DNA from: Siniperca chuatsi
Taxonomy: Eukaryota; Chordata; Actinopteri; Centrarchiformes; Sinipercidae
Assembly (NCBI RefSeq): GCF_020085105.1
Contig: NC_058045.1
Location: forward strand, 20,659,333 to 20,723,332
DNA: 64,000 nucleotides
Reading direction: 5' to 3'
Shown: in pieces, positions 13,568 through 26,900 of the stretch
Position numbering within the stretch: position 1 is the stretch's first letter
Layout of the letters: each line of letters opens with the position of its first letter
Notes under the pieces: model-generated
What the model saw: the letters and a program-made list of their open reading frames with translations, nothing else
What the model was told of the DNA's origin: nothing
The model's database searches: none
Made by a program: the position numbers and the translations under genes

Positions 13568-16500
13568 GTCACATAGGGTTAAAATAATATTAAGGCATTG
13601 CTTGTGTGAATGACAAAAGCCAGTATCCATAATGGGAAAGTTCAGGCATTTTATTCTGTTAATGTTAGTGAAGGTACATTAGGTGTGACAGGGCCTTGTG
13701 GGAAAGAGAAAAGGCCCAGTGGCAAGTTTTTTGACACCACAGGTGTTACTTCTTGAACTGTTTGCCATTCTGTTGAATAGATGGATAGGTGAGACAGTGC
13801 CTTAAACAGTTGTTTTTGACTGGAGACTTTCAGTCTGGATGTTGCTTTGTTTTTCCCACCATGCCAATGAATAATTTTGGGAGAATTGCTGCAAATCACA
13901 TTCTCCTTTACTATAAAGAGTCTGCACTGTCCTCAGCTACAGTGGTGCCAGCAACTGGCTGGAGGGGAACAATGAGAGAAAGGAGAGGAGAGATAAGGAA
14001 GACAGAGAGGGGAAAAGAGTGGGGTGGAGAGTGGAGCAAGGGTGTTGTCAGGGGAATAATAGAATGCCTCAGAGGCCCTCAAAGACACCAGGCAGCAGGA
14101 CAGGGGGAGGAAAATGGTGTGGAAGAGAGGAATAAGAGGTTAAGCCAGTGAGAGAAGCAGAGAGAGAAACAGCAGGGGAGTGGGGTGAGAGAAGTGGCAA
14201 ATACCTTCAGGGTGAATTGCTGATTGCAAGCCAGGCCTACAGAGGGGCTGTGGTGATGACACACCTTTTGACTAAGCCTTGACTCACCCTCCAATCTTTG
14301 TCTCAGCGTGAATGTGAGTAGCTTGTTTTGTTCACTGCAGTAGCTTAGTGATAAATCTGAACGTTTAGGTCTATGATTTATACTCTTTATTGCTTATCCA
14401 GCTCTCTTTTCGATTCCCATTGATCATTAATATGAAGCAACCAAAGTACTGCACTATGTTTATTCTGTTGAGACACGTGTATGAATGACTGTCGGTAAAA
14501 GCGTGTGTTTCTGTTGTTGACTATGTTTGGCAAAGGTTGTGGGTTGTGTCCTTGTAGTGTATTAGTTTGGTCACTACTTTTTGTGTGTCTGTGGTTATCA
14601 AGGGGAAAGGTTCCCACAGGACATGTCCAGCTGCAGAAGAGTGTCCCTCGCAGCCCTTCATCAAGCTGAGTGTTTGTTAGCACCAGGCCACAGAGGGATT
14701 GGTTGGCTGGATGGATGGCTGAAGAAAGGGCACGCACACCACATTAATTCCCCTTCCCTCTGCCATCTGAGATGCCGTGTGGCACTTCAAAGGTGGAGCA
14801 GGGTGGTGTTAATCCAGGCGCTGTAGCAGCCCTCCACTCTGCTGTGCTGTACTCAACTCTCCACTCTTCCCCCGGCCCTGGCCCCCAGCTTTTTCGAAGT
14901 GTGATCAAAGTGCAGTCTGTCTCTGATGGATGGGCTCACTGTGGCCCAGAGGCTGCCTGACTGGGGACCAGGAAGTGGAGGGAGCGTGACACAGGATCTC
15001 TCTGCATCCTATGCACATGTGCTTGTACACACAGAGATACATACACACACACACACACACACACACTATCTTCCTATCCTTTTAATGATCAGAGTTCATG
15101 GCTATGAGTTCTGCAGCTGGATAGCATACATACATGTGAACAAGCCATGACACGTGCTTTCTTGAACAACTGTCTCTTTGTTGTCAAAGCTCTGCCTCCT
15201 TAATGGTTAGATGTACACTATATAGCATCACAGTTTAGGTAGGTGTGCCAACCAAATTCTCAACATTTGAGGGAAAACTGCACAATACCAGTGTCCTTAG
15301 TAGCATTGCTGCTCACATTAGTGTGAGGAAGGACAGCACACACCTGGAAATTTCTGTTATCTTCTCTCTTTCCAGTGTGGGATGTCCAGATCCAGAATGT
15401 GTGTGTGTTTGTGTTTGTATTCAATGTTGCTCTTGTAGTGTGAGATGTTGAACCAGGTGATTTGTCACACTTGTCAGGGTGTGCACAAGCAATAGTGCAG
15501 CTGTAGTCTGAATCTAAATCAGTGGTATCTAAAAGTGTATTGACCACTCAACCGTCAGCACGCCCAAAGTCTCTGTTTTCTCTGAATGTATGAAGGCACA
15601 AACCTTTCAGCCAGTTGCTGTGCTATTGTCTGACAGGGCATGACAGTTCCATGGCAAGACAGGAATTGTGTTTGGTAAATATGAGATGCCCTGCAACCTT
15701 AAGACCTTAAGACATCAGGTGTGCTCCTGGCCTTCCTCTCACACACACACACAAATTCCATAACCTTAGGGTCCTTCTGTTTAAGTCTTGTAGTTGAATT
15801 ATTCTTTAAATCCATTAGAATCTGTCTCATTTGCCACTGTGAGCATGTTGATCTGTAGGCTTTTAAATTGGTCAATCGAATGTCCTCGTGAAATGTAATG
15901 AACTGTTCCTCCTTTTGAGTCATGAGACATAGCTGATTTTTATCTCTGGTCATCAAACTTGCTCTCCTGGTACGTTTCTATCAGAAGCAGGAGCAGGCTG
16001 TCTTGAGTTTTCCATTGTAGTCTTTTCTTTTAAAACCTCAAGCAGAAACATTAATCTTATCCGGTTTTTCAACTTCTTTCTCAACCTCGTTTCTGCCTCT
16101 CCCCTCCTCTTCTGTTTTTCATCGCGCTGACTTGTTGGCTCCTGGCTTCCGTCATTCTTCATGGCCGGGAGGTGTGTTCGCTGACCTTTGGTGACCCCTG
16201 AGCTCAACCAGGTTCCTCTAGAGAGACGCAGACTGAGAAGAGACGAGTGAGTGCATGATAATTAAAAGCACCTCCTCGTCCTTGAGATAATTGTGGACCT
16301 TTTTTTTTTCCTCTTGAACCTGCAGTTCATGTTTATGAGAGAGAGGAAGAGTGACACAGAGAAAGAGTTTGGATCTGTTGCAAGAGAGGAATATCCAGGA
16401 GGAGTGAGGAGTGGTCAGCTGCAAGCAGTCATGTTCTTTTTCTGAAGAGCGACTGGTTGGCTTTCAGCCTGAAGGGGCTACTGTGCATCCTGCAAAAGGG

Positions 16501-19500
16501 GGCTTTAAGTGAAATGGACACTTGGCTGACGGAGCACTTTGCATTTGCATTTCTGCCCTCTCAGCCTCCTATTCCCTCTCTCTCTCCCCTCCTGTTCTAC
16601 TCCAGAGCCTTTGGGTATCGTTGGGGAGAGCAGTGCATGCTGGGAAGCCATGTGGGGTGCTGTGTCTTTGTTGGTCAGCAGAGGAGAGGAAGGGGCATGG
16701 CTGTGTTGCAACTCTAGGCCCCTGCTGCCTGCCATCTCTCCTTGGTGCTTTCAGGTCTTTTAGAGTTTGCTCTGCCGGTTACTGCCGCTTCATAAAACCT
16801 CAATGGCTGAAACACAATGCCAGGCAGGAGAGGGGTCACGGCTGAACTTGAACCCGGGCTCCAGCCAAACAACCACTGGCAAACCAAGAAGCCTGAATCA
16901 GACAGCTTGCAAATTCCAACCATCCCTCCTGCTGTCTACTCCTGCCAGCTTACCTTACACTGATACAACACTGTCAAACATGTATGCTGAAAGCTCACTA
17001 TGTCTTTTTCTTATTCCTCTGGTTCCATCATTATGCAGCTGAGCTGTGGCAACATTTAGTAAGGTGTTATATCTGTAATATATGTAAATTTGTACCTTTG
17101 CACCGATATCTCTGGTCTGTTAAGTAAAAGTACTTGCAGAGTTCTTCGTGCATGCATTGACCCTACTGTTTCCTGTGTCATGTGTGTGTGTCCAGGAGCT
17201 GGAGAAAGCCCTGTCAGAGCAAGACTTGGACTTCCTCGGGGACCTCGTTGCTTGCCTGTTGCAGGGATGCTACCAGCGCACTGACATCACGTAAGTATAG
17301 AATGAAAAAAATAATCTGGTATATTGGCAAAGGCTGTTGAAACTAATGTCACTGCAACTTAATGTCTTTTTGTTTAATGGCATCCACCACAGGTGGATGA
17401 GGTGGGAGAGGGAAAAGTTGTTGTAAACTGGTAGTTAAAAAATGCAACTATGACATGTGACCAGTTGCAAATGACACTGAAGTCTAGTGTTATAGAGATA
17501 CGCAGTTCATAATTCAATCTATACATACCTGGGTTTTGGGGATCACGGTCAGGAAATTTCCTTTAAAAAAAAAAAAAAAAAAAGTGTCACCACTAAATAG
17601 TGGCTCATGGGCCATAATTCCTGATGCATATCGTCAGTAAGCTAAAAGAAGCAGGATTCAAGCATTGTGTGTTCTCTCTAATAGTGCTGGGAATCATTTG
17701 AAATTTTGTGATAAGATACCAATATGATGCCTTCTTTTTGGTTGCAATAACAGAAAAGTATTTTATTAATATCTTACTTTGAGAAATATACACTTTCTTT
17801 CTCTACAAAATCTCTTTGTCATTTAACAAAGGAAGCTAAAGTTCTAAATGTTGTCTAAACATAAGCAGCCATAGAACAACTTTGCTTAAGTAAAACAGCT
17901 TAAATTAGGAACATTTTAATCTAAATCTAATTTAAAATATTTGATAAAATAATAAGTAAGGAAGATTATGAATCTCTCAGGGGTGCACGGTGGCAGAGCG
18001 GCTAAAGCTCCTGCCTCCCAATAAGGAGATCGTGGGTTCGTGGGATCGATTCCCGGACCAGACTAACATCACACAATCTCTCCGGCTTCCTCCCACCGTC
18101 CAAAGACATGCATGTGTAGGTTAATTGATTACTCTAAATTGCCCGTATTGAATGAATGTGAGAGTGAATGGTTGTCTGTCCTTGTCTGTGTCTGTGTTAG
18201 CCCTGCGACGAGTTGGCCACTGTCCAGGGTGTACCCTGCCTAAGGCCCAAAGTCACTGGGATAGGCTCCAGTCACCCGCGACCCCTAACGGGACCAAGCG
18301 GTAGAAAATGGATGGATGGATTATGAATCTGACTAGAAATTAAATGCTAGCTTTGAGTAGTTAAAAGTTTCATACATTTCAGTCAGCAAAGAAGTATTGA
18401 GAAGGTCCAGCCCTACTCTTCAACACACCTCTATAGTCATTGTTTCTCAAAGTGTTTTTCACTGTATGTAGTTTGTTGCTGTACTAGCTTTTTATATTAT
18501 GCTCACCTCTATCATAAAACAACTGAAAAAAATAGTATGGCACTGTTTTGGCTTTGTTAGAGTGCTTTCATAAAAGAATGTATTGTTGAATTAGGTTTTA
18601 CAGACTTTGGGGCACAGTGGGAAAACAACCTAAAACCTTGTTTTTTTTCCAGTTTGATTTGTAGTTGTCAAAATAAAACCAGTATTTCCATCAACTTCAA
18701 ATTAGTCATCGCACCCAGAAGCCATCATAGGAACTCTGAGTCATCCGTGCAATGACTTGCTGAGAAGTCAGAATTTTCTCACCATATGGTGATTTAAGGT
18801 CTGTGGTGAAATCATGCTCTACTATTACCGCAATATATAAAAACAGCAAAGCCACTGAAACTTTTCTCTCCCCTGTGATCAAATGATGGGAGAAAGTGAG
18901 TATGTAGCAGAGGTAGTTATTCAAATCCCCAGATATGTTTAATCTCTCACGGGGCTTCCCCCTTCATACACCTTCTGCTGTAGCCCATCATTAGAAAGTA
19001 GCTTAGTGGTACCAGTGAACCGATAAGCAGAGAGGCAGGAATGATCCTGTTTTTCCACCCAGGCAACCAGGAACAGGAGGACAACCTGCTTTATTGGACT
19101 GGACAGGCGCTGGCATCCTGGGGGTGGCTGCTCAGCACTGGCCTTTCACAGGGCTGCCCTTTTCATCCGCACGCGTTAAACGCTATGCCGGAGCGGGGGA
19201 AAGGAGGGAGGGAGGATGTTGGAGAGAACGAAGGACAGAAAGTAGGAGAGAGATGGGGTAGTGAGGAGGGGGGAGCCTGCAGCTGTGTGAAAAGTGCACA
19301 CTGCTCTTTCAAGATAAGCCATTTTTTCTGTCTCTCTTTCTCTGTGCCGTTGCAAAGATGCTTACCCCTGCCCCAAGCCCTTGTTCTGGTCATCTGAGTT
19401 GGAACTGAAAGGTACAGATTAATCGGCTAGACCTGAACCGGAACCAACATTTATTTACCAGCTCCCACTCATAGCAGAGATACAACCCCTCTCCCATTCA

Positions 19501-20771
19501 AAGAAACTAGGTTTTTTTTTTTTTTTCTCAGGCCCACCTCCTCCATCTCACCAGCTACAAGGGTAGTTTGAACTTTGTTTGTTTCCTTAGCTATGTATTA
19601 CAAAAGGACGCTAGTTGATATTGAAACATGGTATGTTTGCTTTACAATGTGCACACAGCATTTGCAATTGAATTGGTTACATTTATCTATACTGACAGAT
19701 CTCAGCGGACCAAAAAAAACCTTCTGTCTGGTTTGTTTTGTATTATTTGTTATAATAAGCATCACATGAGAGTTTGTAAACATCTTTATTTGTATTTGAT
19801 ACATAATTATGTTCTTTATAACTTCATGGTCTTGTAAACTTTTGTAACAAGTCACAACAAAATAATGAATCTAACATAAATGAATCAAAAATGTCAGCAG
19901 GTTTAACTAATCACTAACCTTTCTTGGGAGCTAAAGTAAGCTAAAGGAAGTCTAAGGTGGCAGGAATAAAAGAGTGATTCTGTACCAGAGGCTAATTGTG
20001 CAGATACTGCAAAGACTAAACAGTAGAATAGAACAGTAACAGACACAATGACATTGAGACAACCGCAAGGTATTTGTGATAATTTAATGGTACATCAGCC
20101 ACAAGAATGTCAGTTGCTGGTTCATATATAGGTATAGTGCTTGTGTTAAGACTGAGAGGGTGCAAAGGCTTTTTTAAATATTTCTAATGAATTTATGCTG
20201 CTGCCATGTACGCCTAAATAATCTATCAATATTTTTATTTTCAGAGATTTGATCTGGTGTTGAAAATGTTTTCATACTATTGAAAGTTATGCATTTATGT
20301 GGTCTTGATAAACATATAGCGCTTGCCTCTCTCACTCTCTGTTTCTCTTCTGTTCTTTTGCTTTGCCCTTTAGCCCCCAGGCATTTAGTAGTTACCTGGA
20401 AGACATCATCAGCTACCGGTGGGAACTGGAAGAAGGGAAGCCCAACCCTCTCCGAGAGGGCCCCTTTGAGAATCTCCCTCCTCGCACTCAGGTGGAACTG
20501 CTGCACCGGCTGTGCGACTACCGTCTGGATGCTGCTGATGTCTTTGACCTGCTTAAGGTACGCATCCACTATGATCAGCTAAAACAATCTGGACACATTT
20601 GTTTTTATGCATTATTTTTTCCCGCAACTGAATTGAAATCAAAGCCGTGAGGTTGTGGGCAGTAATACTGAGGTTCAAGGTTTAGCGATGGTACCTAGCA
20701 TTTAAGCATTGTATCCCATCAACACCTTATGGTTAGCACATGAAAAACTAAATGAAAGTACTTTTAATGGA

Positions 20772-20809
<38 letters not shown>

Positions 20810-23800
20810 CATGAGGAGGTTCCTGATTTTAGAACATGATGGTTTTTGAACAGGTGAAAGCCCATGAGTGCACTCTAACCCAAAAATGGTTGGTGAATTT
20901 TAAAGCACCATAAGAATTTTTATTCTTTTATTCATTTGGCAACACTACTAGAGTGTGGTCTGAAGCGGAGCTGTAAAATTTTTATTCACATTAACACTTA
21001 CATTTGTGACAGAATGCTAGCAGTCAAACTGAATTTACAAGTAATGTAGCTTTTTATTATACCTGACAAAGATAGTCTCTTGGACAGAGGCTCAACGTAA
21101 ATCCTGGCTTTAACTAAGGTGCAACTAATAACCTGACAGTTTAACCTCCATGCTGTCTGTCAGTTAATCTTTTTCCTCTAATATATTTTATTGTTTTCTC
21201 ATGAGATAAGATTTTTTAAAATAATTTATCCGATTCAATTTATGAATGCACTCAGTAAGATACTGAAAGCGTTTCATGTCTGTGTATGATTCACAGCTGT
21301 GTAGGCTCAAAGGACTGAATGACATCACCCACTAATGACTGATGATTTAAAAACACCGTCCTACACATGATTTAATAAATGTAATGTCACCCATCCCCAC
21401 CCAGGGGCTTGATGCAGACAGCCTGAGGGTGGAACCGCTGGGGCAGGATGGAAATGGAGCCCTCTACTGGTACTTTTATGGCACTCGTATGTACAAAGAA
21501 GAGCCAGTCAAGAGGAAGGCAGAGATGACCAGGTAAATACTACTGGACACTTGTTTATCTTCTTTCTCTGTTCACTACACCAAAAATTAATGTTATGTCA
21601 CTGGTTATGTATTCTGTGGTTAACTAGGTCATGTGGTAAGTGTGTAATTGCAACAGTAGTTTGACATTTGTTTACAGGCCTGTTAAGGGTTAATTATAGA
21701 GGTCTCCCTTTGCTAATTACACTTGTTAAAAGGCTGTAATTTTAAAGAGTTCTCTTCTACTTCATGTTGTTTTTCCAACAGTGAAACAACTGAACTAACA
21801 TTACCAGAGAAAAAGAAAAGGGGAAGACCACCAAAGAAGAAAAAACTGGAAGACCCTCAGCTAAGGTGAGAAGAAAAACATTTTTGTTTGTAGTCAGTTC
21901 CAACTGCATATTGCAGAGAAATACTGACATGTGTAGTTGTGTTGCACAGATGTACTGGTTATGTTAAAAAAAGCATGCATTTAACTGTCACAGCAGATGC
22001 CATGGCTATTTGCCATGTCATCTTTCAGTGCATAGGTGTTAGTGAGGGTTTGTACAATCATGTAGAAACCCCAAAAAACTAAAAGTTGTACAAGCTACAT
22101 TTGTGTTATCATTTCCTTTCCACTCAATCAGTTGTTGACTGACCTGTAGCCTACTGCTAGATCTGAAATGTAATAAATGATTAAAGTATTTATTGGCCAC
22201 ATACTCTCCAACCACATTCTTACCACAACTGTAGACCCCTTGTATTTTAATTGGCTCTGTGGGAAAAACATGTTGATCATGGAAAATATCATGGATATAG
22301 AAGAGCAGTCGCATAAATATGTGTTTTTGTATTCCTAAATCTACCCTGTCATCTTCGCTACTGTATACTGTACAGTTTAGATGTGGCTTTAGGTGAAAGG
22401 AAGCTGAAAGATTAGCAGAAGGCACTTTCACAATATAACTCCTGATCTTACTGAGATGTATGTCTCCAGTTGTACATTCATAAGAGTCTAAGCTATGTCC
22501 AAAAAGCCTGTTAGTTATGGAAACTAAAATTAATTCATAAAGTGCGGGATGGTTCTTAGATTAGAACCATTGCATCTGCAGCTAGTTTTAATCACTCTGT
22601 TCTTTGTAGGAATGTTTTGGATCTATTATTCTCCAATGTTTTTTACCTTTCAGTGAGGTGGAAAGTGAAGTGACAGAAGTGAAGACAGAAAATGGGCTGG
22701 AAGATCTCCACCCTAGCACAGGTGGGAGGATCTCATGAATATATGCAATTTCATTTTCATGTTGACTACATCGAGGAAGCTTTGACCAGTTTCACTGATG
22801 TAATTGTCTGTACATATTTTCCCTAGAACCAATAAGCCAATGTTTCTCCTCTTTGCTTCCACCAGGCCGTAAGCGAGGCACTTGGTCCCTTGTGTGTGAT
22901 ACAGAGGAACAGTGGGTCTGTCTGGCAGAAAGCATCAAGGACAAAACCTCCCCACAGGACCGTCACCTCTACCGTGTCATCAGCCAGAACTTCCTGCCTG
23001 AGATCAGCAGCATGATTGAGCACAAGGTCAGATACCAAAGAGACACTACTGCTATTAATCCCCCATTACAGCAGTCCGCTACTATTCAGAGCAATATGAC
23101 CGAATACCAGCTCATAAACGACAAGTCCAACCATGGTAGATGTGCCAGTGTTAACATCTAAAAATGGGAATGGAATTTTTGCTCCCTATTCTTGAAAATC
23201 TGACCCCCAGGGTTTCAAACCACCATGTCAGGGCTAATGTGTTAGTGTGTTAAAGTGCTGGGTGATACTTTTCTGTGGGGTTTGTCCACCACAAGCAACC
23301 CCTTTTCACTTTACATGTAGTCATTTGGTTCAGTGTTAATATAATTGATTGAGCCCAATCTCCATTCAGGTGCTTTTATGTTCTGACACAGATCACCGTC
23401 CTCCTCCAGGAGATTTATTCATGATCCTAGACACTTTAGCTGGGCCAGCTGCAAGACAGGTGAAGTGAAGGAAAGCCGGTCTGTGCTTGCCCTTAATTCT
23501 CTACTCCAACTGGGTAATGAAGTTTGCCCCAGGCCTTTAACTTGAGCCTGGCTGTGGAGAACTATGTTGTCATGCTAGTTTGGTAGAATGAAGGCACACG
23601 TTCTGTAGTCAGCTTTACTGGGCTTGGCTATACTTGAGGTCACGCTCATTTGTCTATCGTATCTTCCTTGGAATGTGTGTGGAGTACCTCAGGGGGAGAA
23701 TATAGACATACTTCTTGCCCTGTTCATAGCAAGCATGAGTCAAATGCAACACTACCCACTCAATTTCCCTTCCAACTTATTTCAATAGTTTGCAATGGAA

Positions 23801-23914
23801 TTAATTTCAGTCATTTAAATGCTACAGCTAGTCAAAACTAAAGTAGGTCCCTGTTTTATCCTACCTGTTTGTATAAAGATGGTTGGGCTCTTTCCACTCC
23901 TGTGTGAGATAGAT

Positions 23915-23954
<40 letters not shown>

Positions 23955-26900
23955 ACCAGCACTGACTGTTGCTATAGAAACCCTTTCAGCCTTTCTCCAT
24001 CATCGTCAACAGTGAAGTAAAGAATCCTGCTGGCAGTTTGATGTTGGCAGAGCGGTCAGTCACTTATCACAGTGGGTCAGTGGATGAATGTGGTCTTGTC
24101 CTTCGACTGTACACTCAGCTGTGATACTCATACTCGCATTATATATGGCATTCAAAAAGACTCTCTATAGCTTTTCTCAATGCAGAATATTAGTGAAGCA
24201 TTCTGGTGGTTTTGTAATGAAAGTGGCAGAATAAGTATGACTACATGTTGTTTTTGGTTTGGGCTGGTCAGTAAAGGAGCATCTTGGAGGATTTATGTGT
24301 TTGTTTGTTTTTGTATTTAATCTGCATTGATTTTTGAAAGCATGAAATTCCACTACAGCACGTTGGACCTTAAGAGACAGATTTATGTAAAACAGCTCTT
24401 TCCACTTTACATGGTCTCTATCAGACATGATCACAGTGGAGAAAACAAAAATGTGCTTAATTATACTTTGCTCAAAGAACAGACTCAGTTAAAGGGAAGT
24501 GCATTCTCCTGTTCATCTTATATGCAAAAAAATTCCACTGATGTCATACAGCAGGAGATTGAAATATCCTGCGTATTAATTATATGTACATTACATCACC
24601 ACAGTACCATCACCGTGGTACTGTACAGAGTCTGTCCTTGATTTGCTGCTTAAATTTATCTTAGGCAACCAGAAGAGAAACACTTAAGTCTTAACACCTG
24701 GGCTCTATAAAACATAGTTATCTTTTTTTCTGTTCATTATTGAGTTGTGTCTAATTAATATAAAGACATTATTTTCAACTACTTTAAACCTCCCATAATC
24801 CTCCAATTTATATTCCTGCTGTGAAGTGATAACTACTTCTTCAAATTGCTGGATTTTTTTCACCAATAGTCCAAAAGCTCAAACTATTAAATTTACAATA
24901 ATATGGAAAAGAGAAAAGCAGCCACTCCCCACATTAAAGATTATTTTAGCATTTTAGCAACGACTTCAACTATTTAACAGTTACCAAAATTCATCATCAA
25001 TTTCAAATTCGTCATAGTGTAGCATAGCATGTGTGTATACTTTACGTAAATATATCTGTCTTTATGTGGGTGTGTGCATACAAGCGTGTCAAATACACAG
25101 TGCGTGTAGCCTCCTGAATCCTTCCCTCCACGTGTTTCAGGCTGCTGTCACCAGCCATTTCATTGGGCACTGACAGCAGGCGGGAGCTTACCTTGAGGCA
25201 GGATGGAGCCTCTTGAATGACAGCTCTACTGCGCTGCAGGATTCTCTCGACCTCTCAAAGTGTCGACACCAGAGGCACTCTGTCTTGTGTGTGTTGGATG
25301 GAGGGGAGGGTTTAGTGCTGGTGGTAATGTAGGGAGGAATTGTGGAGCCCCGGGATATGCCAGTGCTTCACACAAAGACAAGACAGAGATGGAGTGGGGA
25401 CAGAAGAGTTGTGGAGGGCACTATAGATCAGATCATGAACATCTGTCTTTTTCTCATCTTATTCCCCACCCACATCTTCCTTCCCCTTTTGCCTCCTTAC
25501 CAGCCCACATACACAGGCTTCATACAGCTGGTGATGTATTTTTAGGCCTCCCGTGGTTGTTTAATGGATGGCCAGAAGCCTGACTGTGACACCTCTCAGT
25601 GATATTGGCTGCGCCAGGCTGACAGTTATTCACAGTCTGGCTTCCCTGATGAACTCTGACATGAGCTGCAGAGGCCAGTCCCTGATATAGACAGGCTTTC
25701 AAGGGATCTGCTAAGAGCTCTCTGTTGGCTGGTGTTTCCCTCCTTTTACTGTGTACTATATCTGGATCACTGATATGTCATTGATGTTGATTCAAATGTG
25801 GATTGTAGACTGTGTTTTCAAGATGCATGTTGAAGGATTGAAAATATCGTGCTCAGAAGTTGCAGGATTGGCTATCTGGCGTCTTATTGCTGTATAGTGC
25901 ATTTGTCAAACTGGACAGCATGCCTTTACACTACCTCCTCTGTTTCTTTTGTGGAGCTAATCATTACATATGATTAGTAGAATCATGGGAGACACACTGG
26001 GTTTGATTTATTTATCTATTTATTTATTGACTAAGTTTAGCTGTCACCCCTAGGGAAAGGTGGGGGAATGCAGGCAGCAGAAGAGAGGGTGACTTCGGGG
26101 AGGGGCGAGCAGAGCTAGTGACCTCTCAATACTCACTGCTCCTCCACACATCCCCAGGGCACGTCATTGTGGTGGCTTATGTTTGGTTGTCTATCTTTCT
26201 GTCTTGAAGACTCAATTAGTAATTTGTTCACCATATGAATTACAGACATATCCACATGTGTAATTCTAAAGTGTAAATAAAAGTTGGAATTGTAGATGAA
26301 AAATGAGAATAATTGAAGATATATATCATTATCAGAAAAAATCCTCTAATGATTTCACTTTTGTTTACATTTGGATCACAGATTGTGCCTTTTAACAGCT
26401 ATAGGGAGCAAAGCTGAAATTCATCTTTTTTTTTTTCTTTCTTCAGGAGCGGGAGCAGAAACAGAAGCTAATGGACCCAACCCCAGTTCGCGCATCACAA
26501 CGGTTCTCTGAAAAACACATTAACCAAGATGAGGAGGTGTGTGTGTTTGTCTGTGTACATACTTCTTTCCACAAAATATTGTGCATTTAATGTGTTTTTA
26601 GCTACTGTAATGCATTCTGGTTCTATTAGGTGTTTAGGTGATTGATATAGTTAGAAGATATCCAACTTTCAACTCCACACATTCATTACAATCTGTCCTT
26701 CCATGAGTCCAGAGTAGACTAATGGGCTTATGTGTATGTTACTCAGGACAATCTGAAGGCCATAGCAGAGGAGGAGAAGAAGAAAGATGAAGAGCTGGAC
26801 AGGCAGGTCCTGCTGGCCGAGCAGCGACGAGAAGAGGAAAGGCTTCTGCAGGAAGAACAACAGAGAGAAAAGATGGAGAAGATCAAAGCTGTGGAGGGTA

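Larger units (their letters stand above)
545..17195 (+). other. cecr2: CECR2 intron 1
   Basis: This 16.6-kb first intron contains no exon I can support on either strand. Many ORFs of 60-227 codons occur, but none shows a recognisable domain or flanking splice logic. It holds (GT)n tracts (2621-2638, 2986-3016, 4764-4781, 13535-13562, 15042-15066), a (GAAA)n tract (4812-4838), an interspersed repeat rich in TTAGCATGCTAA (5710-6120), a nested repeat with a TSD-flanked insertion (11826-12110), and a small run of GAGCCCCTGCCCCT repeats near 7490-7527. Long first introns often carry enhancers, but none can be picked out without conservation data. Confidence 0.7.

Noticed and set aside
17980..18060. 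A possible tRNA gene
   Set aside because: The A- and B-box-like motifs belong to the head of a SINE: the cloverleaf is not complete, the B box is interrupted, and the element has a SINE body, tail and TSD.
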